A DNA stretch of 64,000 nt from Bacillus pumilus (lineage in GTDB: Bacteria > Bacillota > Bacilli > Bacillales > Bacillaceae): positions 2,771,001 to 2,835,000 of the forward strand of contig NZ_CP101833.1 of the NCBI RefSeq assembly GCF_024498355.1. Direction: 5' to 3'. Shown in pieces: positions 24,919 to 33,158 of the stretch (its first letter is position 1; every line of letters starts with the position of its first letter). The translations under genes and the position numbers were made by a program. Below the pieces are notes generated by a model. It made no database searches. It saw only the letters and a program-made list of their open reading frames with translations, and had not been told where the DNA came from.

Positions 24919-26022
24919 CTAGACGTTTAAATGCTGTTCTTTTCGAGAACGCTGGCGCAGTTGAACCAATCTCACAATATTCAATGTGATGGCTTTGAGC
25001 AGCGCATACACAGGCACCGCAAAGATCATACCTAGTATTCCGCCAAAGCTTCCTGCCCCAATTAATAGCAGGATAATGGTCAATGGATGTGTATTAAGAC
25101 GTTTCCCAATGATCAACGGAGAAATCACGTTTCCATCGATTTGCTGGACGACAAGAATGACAATTACTGTCACAACCGCTTTTCCAGGCGAATCAAGAAA
25201 GGCAATGAGCACAGCTGGTGCCGCGCCAAGATATGGTCCAAGATACGGAATCACGTTTGTAATCGCAATGATAATGCCGAGAATGAGCGCATATTTCACA
25301 CCAATTAATAAGTATCCGATAAAACAAGCAACTCCGACAAATAAACAGACAACAATTTGCCCCTGTATGTAAGCAGCAAGCGTGTCGTTTAATTCTTTGA
25401 AGATTTTCAGCCCTTCCTTGCGGTAAGGCATTGGCAAGAATTGAACGAGCTTGTCCGGAAACTTATGCCCGTCTTTCAGCATGTAAAATAAAATAAACGG
25501 AACCGTGATCACGGCAAGGGCAATATTTGCAATGACGCCAAACACTGCAGACATGCTTGAAGCAATATTTTCCGGTAAATCTTTTAATGTCGAAACGATC
25601 GTCTGTTCAAACTTTGAGACAGACACATAATCTTGGTTCATCATCCAAGTAAATGTTTTAGAATGCGAGAAGTTGTTGATAAATTTCTGCATATCCGTCA
25701 CATATCCAGGGAAGCTTTTGACAAGTCCGCCCAACTGCATAACAATGACTGGTCCGACAGCATTGACAATGAATGTGATGAGTCCAATGAACAGGAGATA
25801 AATGATCAGGATGGCGAGTGTCCTAGGAATCTTCTTGGACAAGAACCGCACAATTGGATTAAAAATGAAAAAGAGAATGCCTGCCAGCAAGATGGGCACA
25901 AACAAGGTGGATGCAAATAAAATAATCGGCTGAAATAAAAACGAAACCTTTGTTGATACATATACAATGAGTAAAACAAGTAGTATTTGGAATGTCCAAA
26001 AATGAACTTTAGATTTTAACAA
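24919..26022 (-). CDS. yueF: AI-2E/PerM family membrane transporter YueF
   Basis: A 367-residue protein (B. subtilis 369) of the PerM/AI-2E (UPF0118) family. About seven or eight membrane segments are visible: two at the N-terminus, one near 65-85, then a soluble stretch (residues 90-200), and a C-terminal cluster with the family signature ITNVIPYLGPYLGAAPAVLIAFLDSP and GKRLNTHPLTIILLLIGAGSFGGILGMIFAVP. The substrate is unknown; some relatives are proposed Na+/H+ antiporters or signal exporters. TTG start with AGGAGGAG upstream. Confidence 0.88.
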   Translation of the reverse strand: MLKSKVHFWTFQILLVLLIVYVSTKVSFLFQPIILFASTLFVPILLAGILFFIFNPIVRFLSKKIPRTLAILIIYLLFIGLITFIVNAVGPVIVMQLGGLVKSFPGYVTDMQKFINNFSHSKTFTWMMNQDYVSVSKFEQTIVSTLKDLPENIASSMSAVFGVIANIALAVITVPFILFYMLKDGHKFPDKLVQFLPMPYRKEGLKIFKELNDTLAAYIQGQIVVCLFVGVACFIGYLLIGVKYALILGIIIAITNVIPYLGPYLGAAPAVLIAFLDSPGKAVVTVIVILVVQQIDGNVISPLIIGKRLNTHPLTIILLLIGAGSFGGILGMIFAVPVYALLKAITLNIVRLVQLRQRSRKEQHLNV

Positions 26023-26176
26023 AGATGCTCCTCCTGTTACGTATTGATCTTATTAAAAAACTACTATTCAACCCACCTTCTGTCAACTGCTTCTTGTTTT
26101 AGAACCACATTTTTTGAAAAAAAAAGAACAATTGGTATATCATGCGCTGTTTGTAGATATACATTCTGTAAGCATG

Positions 26177-26202
26177 AAAAAAGCAGACACCTAGGCGTCT
26201 GC
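26177..26202 (-). terminator. Terminator of yuzF
   Basis: AAGCAGAC-CCTAGG-GTCTGCTT hairpin followed by six T residues on the minus strand. Confidence 0.88.
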
Positions 26203-26205
26203 TTG

Positions 26206-26442
26206 TTACACTCTTTCACTGTGATCAGGCATCACCGACACGATTTGCTGGATCCGCACATAAAAAACTGACTTTGGCCCCGCCTCAATCACAATATGAT
26301 CCGGCATGACTTCCTTCAATTTTCCACGCACAGTATCTTTCACTGTTTGAACAATCAATCTCATACCGACCACTTTCTGCAATGTTTGATAAACATATGG
26401 ATCGACTAATGAAACAAGCTGCGGACTTCCCTGTTGTGCCAT
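26206..26442 (-). CDS. yuzF: DUF2642 protein (YuzF)
   Basis: A 78-residue protein with the DUF2642 pattern: SPQLVSLVDPYVYQTLQKVV, then LIVQTVKDTVRGKLKEVMPDHIVIE and YVRIQQIVSVMPD. The second half is a small beta-barrel, LSM-like in appearance. Homologues are often spore-coat or spore-associated proteins. ATG 26442 follows AAAGGGGCAGG; the open frame to 26505 has no ribosome site. Gene symbol by position and family. Confidence 0.78.
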   Translation of the reverse strand: MAQQGSPQLVSLVDPYVYQTLQKVVGMRLIVQTVKDTVRGKLKEVMPDHIVIEAGPKSVFYVRIQQIVSVMPDHSERV

Positions 26443-26622
26443 CCTACCTGCCCCTTTACTTGTGTATTTACCCACAGCGTATGCAATGACCCATGTGAAT
26501 GTCACTCGGCAAACCTACAACGTTAATACCATATTTTTACAAATTATATTTTTTTGCATTTTTTAGAAGTATAATAGATTGGTGCTGCCAACAATTTAAA
26601 TCATTTGAAGAGGTGAATTATC

Positions 26623-28107
26623 TTGAAAAAATTAATCTGTATCGTTGCTGTCATGCTCTTTCTATCCTCTGCAAGTTATGCGTATGCAGGCACAATTGGA
26701 GATGAACCTGGTACACCAGGAAAGTGGTTTAAAGGCGAAGAGCCAGTTCAAAAAGAAGAGTCAAAACCCCCTCTTGTCTTTGTTCATGGCATTAATAGCT
26801 CTTCCTCCACTTGGTTCGGTCGTAACGATATGGCAAAACAAGCTGTTCTGAATGGATACGAGAGCGCATTCATAGATTTGCATCCAGATCAGGACATGAA
26901 AAGAAATGGCAAACTATTAGCGGAAAAGCTAAAAGAAATCTATGATTTTTTCGGTAGAAAACTCATTGTGATCGGTCATAGTAAAGGCGGGGTGGATGCA
27001 CAGTCCGCACTCGTGTATTACAATGCCCATCCATATGTAGATAAGGTCATCACACTCGGCTCTCCTCATTACGGAACGCCGCTTGCGGATTTAGCCTATA
27101 GCAAGGGCGGGAGCTGGCTCGCGCAAATTCTTGGACAAAAAAGCGACGCACTTTATTCTCTGCAAACGGGTCTTATGGCGGCTTTTCGAAGTGAAACCGA
27201 CCGATTAGAGACGTTTCCCAATAAATATGTCACCTATTCTGGTTCAGAATGGGGAACATTTGGCGGCGTGCTTTATTTAGGCGGATTGTATTTAAAGAGC
27301 TTTGGTGCAAACGATGGCGCTGTCACGGTAAGCAGCACAAGGTTATCGTATGCAAATAATATTTTAACGGGAAAATGGGACCACTATTCGATCAAAAACG
27401 GCACAAGCATGTTCCCAGTGTTCCAACATCAGCTGCTAGCAAGTATCTCAAATGCTGAAAAAGAAGATAACCCGAAACAAGAGCCAGTCTCTGCTGAGGT
27501 GAATACAGATGTTTACGTAAAAGGCGGTGAAAGTGAAAAGGATAAAACAGAAGCGTTCTATGTAGAGGAAGGAACGAATGGCTTATCGATTCAGTGGTTA
27601 AATGAAAGACAGGAAGCACAGCCGGAAATCGTCGCCCCAAATGGAGACGTCTTAACAAACCTTAAGACATCGGAAGCATCTTTCCCATATGAAGGCGCAT
27701 ATTCACACCATGTGCAGATCAATAAACCCGTTCCTGGAAAATGGACAATTCGATCGAATTCAGGAAAAAAAGCTCCTTATTTGCTGCTTGTATCCTTTGA
27801 TTCACCATTAAATGAAGAAATCAAAATTGTTGCAGCGAAATCAGGGGATGCATCAACACATTCGAGCCGTCTGATCAAACGGTTAAGCAAAACAGTAGAG
27901 ACCGTTTACTTTAAGGATGCTCAAAAGGATCATCCACTTAAAACGAGCTCTTCATCAGCCGTTCAATTGAAAAAAGAAGGTGCTTATTCCGTCACGGTTC
28001 ATTACACGGGACTCACGACTTCAGGAACATCTGCGTTTAACCGTACCGTTATTCGCACATTGTATGTCGACCAGCATGGAAATATTCATGGAGACATTCC
28101 ATACTAA
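26623..28107 (+). CDS. Secreted lipase/esterase-like alpha/beta hydrolase
   Basis: A 494-residue exported protein. Residues 1-22 are a signal peptide (cleavage after AYA). An alpha/beta-hydrolase domain follows: FVHGINSSSSTW for the oxyanion loop, nucleophile S120 in GHSKGG, and likely D231 (NDGAV) and H254 (WDHYS). It resembles the triacylglycerol-lipase/PGAP1-like group that acts on lipids or esters outside the cell. The last 210 residues are a beta-rich extension ending in a fibronectin-like pattern (GAYSVTVHYTG...FNRTVIRTLYVDQ). Starts at TTG behind GAAGAGGTG. It is not at this place in B. subtilis and is the only + strand gene among minus genes, so it is probably an insertion. Substrate unknown. 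Confidence 0.82.
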   Translation: MKKLICIVAVMLFLSSASYAYAGTIGDEPGTPGKWFKGEEPVQKEESKPPLVFVHGINSSSSTWFGRNDMAKQAVLNGYESAFIDLHPDQDMKRNGKLLAEKLKEIYDFFGRKLIVIGHSKGGVDAQSALVYYNAHPYVDKVITLGSPHYGTPLADLAYSKGGSWLAQILGQKSDALYSLQTGLMAAFRSETDRLETFPNKYVTYSGSEWGTFGGVLYLGGLYLKSFGANDGAVTVSSTRLSYANNILTGKWDHYSIKNGTSMFPVFQHQLLASISNAEKEDNPKQEPVSAEVNTDVYVKGGESEKDKTEAFYVEEGTNGLSIQWLNERQEAQPEIVAPNGDVLTNLKTSEASFPYEGAYSHHVQINKPVPGKWTIRSNSGKKAPYLLLVSFDSPLNEEIKIVAAKSGDASTHSSRLIKRLSKTVETVYFKDAQKDHPLKTSSSSAVQLKKEGAYSVTVHYTGLTTSGTSAFNRTVIRTLYVDQHGNIHGDIPY

Positions 28108-28637
28108 ACAGAGCGTTTCATGGGCTGAAGTGCCTGCTGCACCTTCTGATCCAAATCTGTAATTTTTTTCAGTGCAAGTGATTCGTCTATTTGTCTGTAA
28201 TGATGGTGTCCGCCAGGCTCTTCATCCATTTCATCTGCTTTCTTCACAATTTGCTGGAGTGTGTCCTTGTGCAGGTCGCCCTCTGGCAAATAAGAATCCG
28301 TATGAAGCAAAATCGCCAGCGCAATATCTTTGGCTGCTTTTGGTTCCTCACCGAGACGTATGAGCAGTTTGTGGGCCCGCTCTGCTCCTTTAATGGCATG
28401 AATATCATTCCGTCTATATGTCTCGTAATCCCATTCTCCACCGGCTGTATACCATTCATAGTGACCGATGTCATGCAAGAGCGCTGCTTTCACAGCAAGA
28501 TCTGGGTTAATTCCTGCCTGAATCGCCAGCTTGAATGCGTGATAAGCACAAGCAATCGCATGGGCTTTTCCTGAACGATTTAAATATTTTTGAGCGACTG
28601 GGTGGGTATAAACATCCATTAATGTAACCTTTCTCAT
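28104..28637 (-). CDS. yueE: HD-domain phosphohydrolase YueE
   Basis: A 177-residue metal-dependent HD protein (B. subtilis YueE 182). Motifs: H25 in GKAHAIAC, HDIGHYEW (residues about 55-62) and LLHTDSY, giving the H...HD...D/H ligand set. Such proteins hydrolyse nucleotides or other phosphoesters; the substrate is unknown. Starts at ATG after AAGGAGGGG. Its stop overlaps the convergent lipase-like gene by 4 bp, with no terminator between them. Confidence 0.85.
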   Translation of the reverse strand: MRKVTLMDVYTHPVAQKYLNRSGKAHAIACAYHAFKLAIQAGINPDLAVKAALLHDIGHYEWYTAGGEWDYETYRRNDIHAIKGAERAHKLLIRLGEEPKAAKDIALAILLHTDSYLPEGDLHKDTLQQIVKKADEMDEEPGGHHHYRQIDESLALKKITDLDQKVQQALQPMKRSV

Positions 28638-28794
28638 GGAAACCCCTCCTTATCTATATTTTTAGCATCCTAACATATTCTGAAAAGAAACTCAAATGTT
28701 CTGTCACAATTCCTGTGAGTCTTAAGATTAGCTTATGCGAAACCAGCCGTTCTTGCTTGTACCATAAGAAAAAGCAGTCGTTATGACTGCTTTT

Positions 28795-28901
28795 AGCCCT
28801 TTGTCTTCTTTTCAGCGTGATATGAAAACCCTTGAAGTCCAGAAAGGACGAGCACCAGCGCGCAGGACTGACACCGAATGTGAGGGTTTGTCTTCACGCT
28901 G
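28795..28901 (+). repeat. Dispersed terminator-associated repeat, copy B (intermediate form)
   Basis: Core 28813-28901 runs from CAGCGTGATATGAAAACCC to TTTGTCTTCACGCTG, preceded by AGCCCTTTGTCTTCTTTT, the right arm only of the hairpin seen complete in copies C and D. The element is flanked by two near-identical copies of the yueD terminator: 28773-28794 on the left and 28904-28925 on the right, sharing CAGTCGTTATGACTGCTTTT. The right copy contains the yueD stop codon. Inner part lacks about 31 bp present in C and D. Confidence 0.92.
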
Positions 28902-28909
28902 AACAGTCG

Positions 28910-29677
28910 TTATGACTGCTTTTTCACATACTCACGTGCATCGTATACGCATCCGCCAGCTGGATTCTCCGATAAAAGGTCGAGCAAGATACCTGCGACT
29001 TCATCCGGACTCTTCAGCGTGCCTGTTTCATATAATTGCTGAAAACGTTCAATTTGTTCAAAGTCCTTTTTTGATGACTTCCGAATCTCGCCCTGCATAT
29101 CTGTATCGATCGTCCCGGGTGAAAAGGAAAACGTAATAATAGGATGCGCCTCGTCTTGCTGTTCCTCATGTAAAGTCCTCATAAACATATCAAGTCCCGC
29201 CTTTGAGCTGCAATACGCACTCCATCCTTTGTATGGGTTTTTAGCAGCTCCAGAAGAAAGATGAACGATCGTTTTCTTCCCTTTGAATGATTGAATCTGG
29301 TCAGCAAATACATGACTCAGCAAAACAGGAATGACAAGGTTCAACGTATAATGCTGATGAAGCGCTTCCCGTCCGCCTTGCCCAACGCGTTTGATAGGGG
29401 TCACCATTCCTGCATTATTGACGAATAAGATGTCATCAGCGTCTGCCAGTGTTTGCGGGGACAGAATATCTTGAAGCCATTTGGCAGCTGCTGCCTCATC
29501 TGTCAGGTCGACCTGTGTATGTGTAAGTTTTGGATGGGAATTTGGCGACACACTTCTTGCCGCAGTGTACACATGATCCCCACGTGAAAGCAGCCGGTTC
29601 ACAAGTGCTAGGCCAAATCCTTTTGATCCTCCTGTAACGATTGAAATTCGAATGACAATCTCCTCCCTTGATAACAC
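28910..29677 (-). CDS. yueD: Short-chain dehydrogenase, benzil reductase type (YueD)
   Basis: A Rossmann-fold NADPH reductase. Cofactor motif TGGSKGFG near the N-terminus, FVNNAG, and the active site S...YCSSKAG (Tyr-xxx-Lys) with SPGTIDTDM afterwards. B. subtilis YueD reduces benzil-like diketones stereoselectively and belongs to the sepiapterin-reductase-like group. The start is uncertain: GTG 29677 opens the frame but has no ribosome site, while AAGGGAGGAG lies inside the frame 6 bp before an ATT codon at 29653, which would give MRISIVTGG-like protein with a rare start. The stop codon lies within a terminator duplicated by repeat copy B. Confidence 0.85.
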   Translation of the reverse strand: MLSREEIVIRISIVTGGSKGFGLALVNRLLSRGDHVYTAARSVSPNSHPKLTHTQVDLTDEAAAAKWLQDILSPQTLADADDILFVNNAGMVTPIKRVGQGGREALHQHYTLNLVIPVLLSHVFADQIQSFKGKKTIVHLSSGAAKNPYKGWSAYCSSKAGLDMFMRTLHEEQQDEAHPIITFSFSPGTIDTDMQGEIRKSSKKDFEQIERFQQLYETGTLKSPDEVAGILLDLLSENPAGGCVYDAREYVKKQS

Positions 29678-29726
29678 TATTTTACGTAGTGAATCGGCAT
29701 GACATCAAGCAATCTGCATAAAGAAA

Positions 29727-29754
29727 AGCCTGCCCCTTTTAAAAGAGACAGGCT
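29727..29754 (-). terminator. Terminator of the type VII secretion operon
   Basis: Stem AGCCTG-CTCTTTT / AAAAGGG-CAGGCT overlapping the yueC stop and followed on the minus strand by TTTTCTTT. Confidence 0.82.
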
Positions 29755-30238
29755 ATTTCTTTTCAGCTTTTACATTCACCTTTGGAATCAGGATGATCAT
29801 CACGATGATACCAGCGGCAATCAAGAACCCAAAGATGATAGGAAGCAGCGCCGATGTCTGCTTCTCATGATCATCGACAGAAGGTGCTGATACAGCCGAA
29901 TCGCTAAAAGAGATGTTCATCTCTTTCATCATACGAGCTGGTGTTTTAGGCGGATTCTCTTTCAGGTCACTGAATAGCTGTGGCGAAAGATGCCCACCCG
30001 ACGTTTTAGGCGGTTCAGCAAAATGAATATCTGTTTTGACTTTTTTCGTTGTTTTGCTTTGTTCGTATTTGGTTTGATCCCGCAATATACTCGAGTTAAT
30101 ATTGAGTTCCTTTTCCTGATATTCATTCGGCTTGACATTTGTATCCGTATCTTCACCAGCAGCGAAAGCAGCAGGGATGAGGAGAAAAAGGGATATGACA
30201 CTAAGTGCCATCCCTTTCACGAACAGATTAAGCCTCAT
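29753..30238 (-). CDS. yueC: Type VII secretion protein EssA (YueC)
   Basis: A 161-residue protein with an N-terminal signal/anchor (residues 7-27), an extracytoplasmic polar region and a C-terminal membrane segment (about 128-150) followed by a positive tail, the topology of EssA. It overlaps yueB by 11 bp and is the last gene of the yukEDCB-yueBC operon. In B. subtilis YueC is required for secretion of YukE. Confidence 0.85.
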   Translation of the reverse strand: MRLNLFVKGMALSVISLFLLIPAAFAAGEDTDTNVKPNEYQEKELNINSSILRDQTKYEQSKTTKKVKTDIHFAEPPKTSGGHLSPQLFSDLKENPPKTPARMMKEMNISFSDSAVSAPSVDDHEKQTSALLPIIFGFLIAAGIIVMIILIPKVNVKAEKK

Positions 30239-33158
30239 GTGTCACATCACGTTCCTCTGTCTTATCTTTCCATAGCTTTGTCACAAGTGGTATGGCCATT
30301 AAGAGGACAGTTACAATCACTAACCCTGCGATGCCCATTCCAAAATTGTCCCCATTCCCGTATTGGATCGACATATACACGTCTGTCACCGGATTTGTAA
30401 AGTGGAAATTCGGCATCACCAAATCAATTAACGGTGCGACAAAGAAGAAAATAAGCGCCGTTGCTGCCATCCATCCGGCAATAGATCCGAAAAGGAAAGC
30501 CGTGCGAATAAAGGCTGAACAAGTCACCAACAGCAAAATCGTGAAAATCGACCATTGAATCGCTTGATCATCTGCGAGTTTGTAGATATTAAGTCCAAAC
30601 AAGCTGATCATGAGTCCAACTAAAAGGTTCAAAATGCCAAACAGTGCACCTTTGACCAGCATCGGAGCCGCCGCATAATACGAGCTGAAAAAGCCAATCA
30701 ATAAACTGCTGATCATCACAATGACCAAAATGACCACTGGCGGTACAGTCTGCGTTTTTTCTTCCGGCACATCCCCGCTAATTTTCAGCGGGTTGGCTAA
30801 GTGGTTATATACATAGTTGCTATTGCCTTGATCGCTTAATGTGTTTCCTAAAATACCATTTAAATCATGCTGAACCAGCTTCGTTGAATCTACATTCTTA
30901 CTCCAGTTTTCATTCAGCGTATCCGCCTTTTCTTGAACCGTTGTCACACTTTCTTCAATGTTGTTCGTATAATCTGCCACCCCTTTTTGGCGGTCGGTTA
31001 ACGAACTCATATTTTCAGAAAGACGAAGCACTTCCTGACCGATTGAATCCTGCGCACTGACGACAATTGAACTGCCTGCAAGGTCTGCCGTATACACTGC
31101 ATCTCCTTGATCAGCCATTTGCTCAGCAACATTGTCCGCACTTTCAGAAATTGTGTTTAATTCCTGTTCCATGCTTGCCTGCTGCGTCGAAATATATTCT
31201 GCATAGCCATCTGAAAACTTCTGCATCTCATCAATAAAAGTAGACACATCATCGTTTGACGTCAGCATCTGTTTATTTAATGTGTCCCAGTTCTCTGTTT
31301 CTTCTTTTTTGATGGAAATGATGGACTGGATTTCATCTGGTTTGGTGTCGACTAAGGATGAGTTATTTGATGGTTGATAGACATTACCGAGCATCATCTC
31401 TAGCTGTGAGAGTTGATTGGAATACTCCATTAACTTTTTGGTGCTTGTTGTTTTTGTATTGAATTCTTTATCGAAAATTTCCTCAATAAAGGTGTTTCCA
31501 ATCGGCGAGTTTCTACGTTTCAGCTCCTTCACCTTATTTAAGATAGAAGATTCCTGATTTTTGATTTCATTCGAGATTTCATTATATCGATCTTCTAACC
31601 ATTGAATCTTCTTTTCAAGCTTCTCTACTTTTTTAGAGAGGCTCTCAAGCTCCTTACTCAACTGACTCACCTTGTCCTTCAGTTGGTCATTATGAGTAGT
31701 GGCTTTTTCTTGAATCTTCTTTTTTACTTCTTCCAAACGTAAGGAGAGTGCTTTTAATTCATCTTTTGATTGATTCGTACTGTCGTCATCTGGCTGAGTG
31801 GGATTATCCCCATCTGTTCCGTTATCTGGCTGAGCAGGATCATCACCATCTGTTGCGTTTTCTGCTTCTGTAGAAGGCGGCGTCTCCTGCTCTGCTAATT
31901 GATCAGCCAAATCGTTCATCTCTGTTGAAATTTGGGTAAGTTCAGTTATTTCCTCGTCCAAATTAATGCCAATCTCTTCTGGATTCTCATTATCTTGACC
32001 TGATGGCTCATCATCACCAGGATCAGCTGGTGGTGCAGGCGCATCCATTAGCTGATCCCTTTTTACCTCTAACTTAGCCAGCAAGGCTGTCATCTTATTT
32101 TTATAGTCTTCCAAGTATTGAGCTTCATACTTTTTAATCAGTTCTTCCTGAGACTCCTGAACAAGTTTAGTTAATCCCGTTGATTGCTTAGGAATTGCGT
32201 CTTCTCTCGATTTCTGAACAGATTGAATGGCGCTGTCAGTTGTTTTCAGCTGGCTTTGTACCCCATTCATGTCTGTTTTCAGTCCACCCATTTGATCACT
32301 AAAGCTGCGGGCATTTTGGTTTTGAATCTCAGCAAGCTGTTTGAGCCCTTGCTGGATTTGTTTTTTGCTTGTGGATTGCGCTTTGATCAAGAGATCCTTT
32401 TGTTTATCCTGATACTGCTGATATTGATCTACTACTTTTACGAAATCCTTTAGCTGGCTCTTCGCTTCTTCTGTTGTACTCAAACCGTCTTTATACTGTT
32501 TTTGTGAATCGGCCATCGCATTTTTTAATTCTTCTATTTGTTTCTTCTGCTGCTGAACGGCATCAGACAGTTTGTTCGAATTTGGCTTATAGAAGTTATA
32601 CATCGTGTTTTGGAATTCGACTTCTTTGCCGACAATATGTTCAAACTCTTCTCTGACATTGCCAATTTCCTGTGACACAAAACTCCAGTATAAGGTCGAC
32701 ATCTGTTCATTCATTTTCTTTTGCGCATTTTCCAGCTCTCTCTGCACTTTTTCTTTATTGACTGCATTGAGCTGATCTTGAATCGAAAATTGAATGGATG
32801 CCTTTTCAGGATGGTCTTTATCATAGCTCAGCACATTTTTAGAGAAATCAGACGGAATATAGAGGACAGCGTCGTACTTCCTGTTTTTCAGTCCATTTTC
32901 CGCCGCACTCCGATTGACTACGGTCCATGTATAATCAGGACGCTCTGATAATGCTGCAACCACATCCTGTCCGAAACGAGCGGTGTTTTCACTTTCGCTC
33001 GCTCCCATATCCTCATTGACCACAGCAATATTACGTGTAGCATTCTTCTTCTGTTTTGCCGGATCATCCCCAATGAGATGGAAAAATAAAACCGGTAAAA
33101 TAAGAATCAATATCATGGTGGATACGATTTTGATGGAGCTTTTTTGCTGCTCTGTCAT
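30228..33158 (-). CDS. yueB: Type VII secretion membrane protein EsaA/YueB (SPP1-type phage receptor homologue)
   Basis: A 976-residue membrane protein, about 100 residues shorter than B. subtilis YueB. One membrane segment near the N-terminus (about 13-33) is followed by a very long extracellular part with coiled coils and then five membrane segments at the C-terminus (about 790-970). The extracellular part holds an acidic low-complexity insert with a repeated TDGD-P-QPD unit (DNA 31786-31870). In B. subtilis YueB is the irreversible receptor for phage SPP1 and is needed for YukE export. ATG 33158 overlaps the essC stop as ATGA and has GGAAGAG upstream. Confidence 0.9.
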   Translation of the reverse strand: MTEQQKSSIKIVSTMILILILPVLFFHLIGDDPAKQKKNATRNIAVVNEDMGASESENTARFGQDVVAALSERPDYTWTVVNRSAAENGLKNRKYDAVLYIPSDFSKNVLSYDKDHPEKASIQFSIQDQLNAVNKEKVQRELENAQKKMNEQMSTLYWSFVSQEIGNVREEFEHIVGKEVEFQNTMYNFYKPNSNKLSDAVQQQKKQIEELKNAMADSQKQYKDGLSTTEEAKSQLKDFVKVVDQYQQYQDKQKDLLIKAQSTSKKQIQQGLKQLAEIQNQNARSFSDQMGGLKTDMNGVQSQLKTTDSAIQSVQKSREDAIPKQSTGLTKLVQESQEELIKKYEAQYLEDYKNKMTALLAKLEVKRDQLMDAPAPPADPGDDEPSGQDNENPEEIGINLDEEITELTQISTEMNDLADQLAEQETPPSTEAENATDGDDPAQPDNGTDGDNPTQPDDDSTNQSKDELKALSLRLEEVKKKIQEKATTHNDQLKDKVSQLSKELESLSKKVEKLEKKIQWLEDRYNEISNEIKNQESSILNKVKELKRRNSPIGNTFIEEIFDKEFNTKTTSTKKLMEYSNQLSQLEMMLGNVYQPSNNSSLVDTKPDEIQSIISIKKEETENWDTLNKQMLTSNDDVSTFIDEMQKFSDGYAEYISTQQASMEQELNTISESADNVAEQMADQGDAVYTADLAGSSIVVSAQDSIGQEVLRLSENMSSLTDRQKGVADYTNNIEESVTTVQEKADTLNENWSKNVDSTKLVQHDLNGILGNTLSDQGNSNYVYNHLANPLKISGDVPEEKTQTVPPVVILVIVMISSLLIGFFSSYYAAAPMLVKGALFGILNLLVGLMISLFGLNIYKLADDQAIQWSIFTILLLVTCSAFIRTAFLFGSIAGWMAATALIFFFVAPLIDLVMPNFHFTNPVTDVYMSIQYGNGDNFGMGIAGLVIVTVLLMAIPLVTKLWKDKTEERDVTHEA

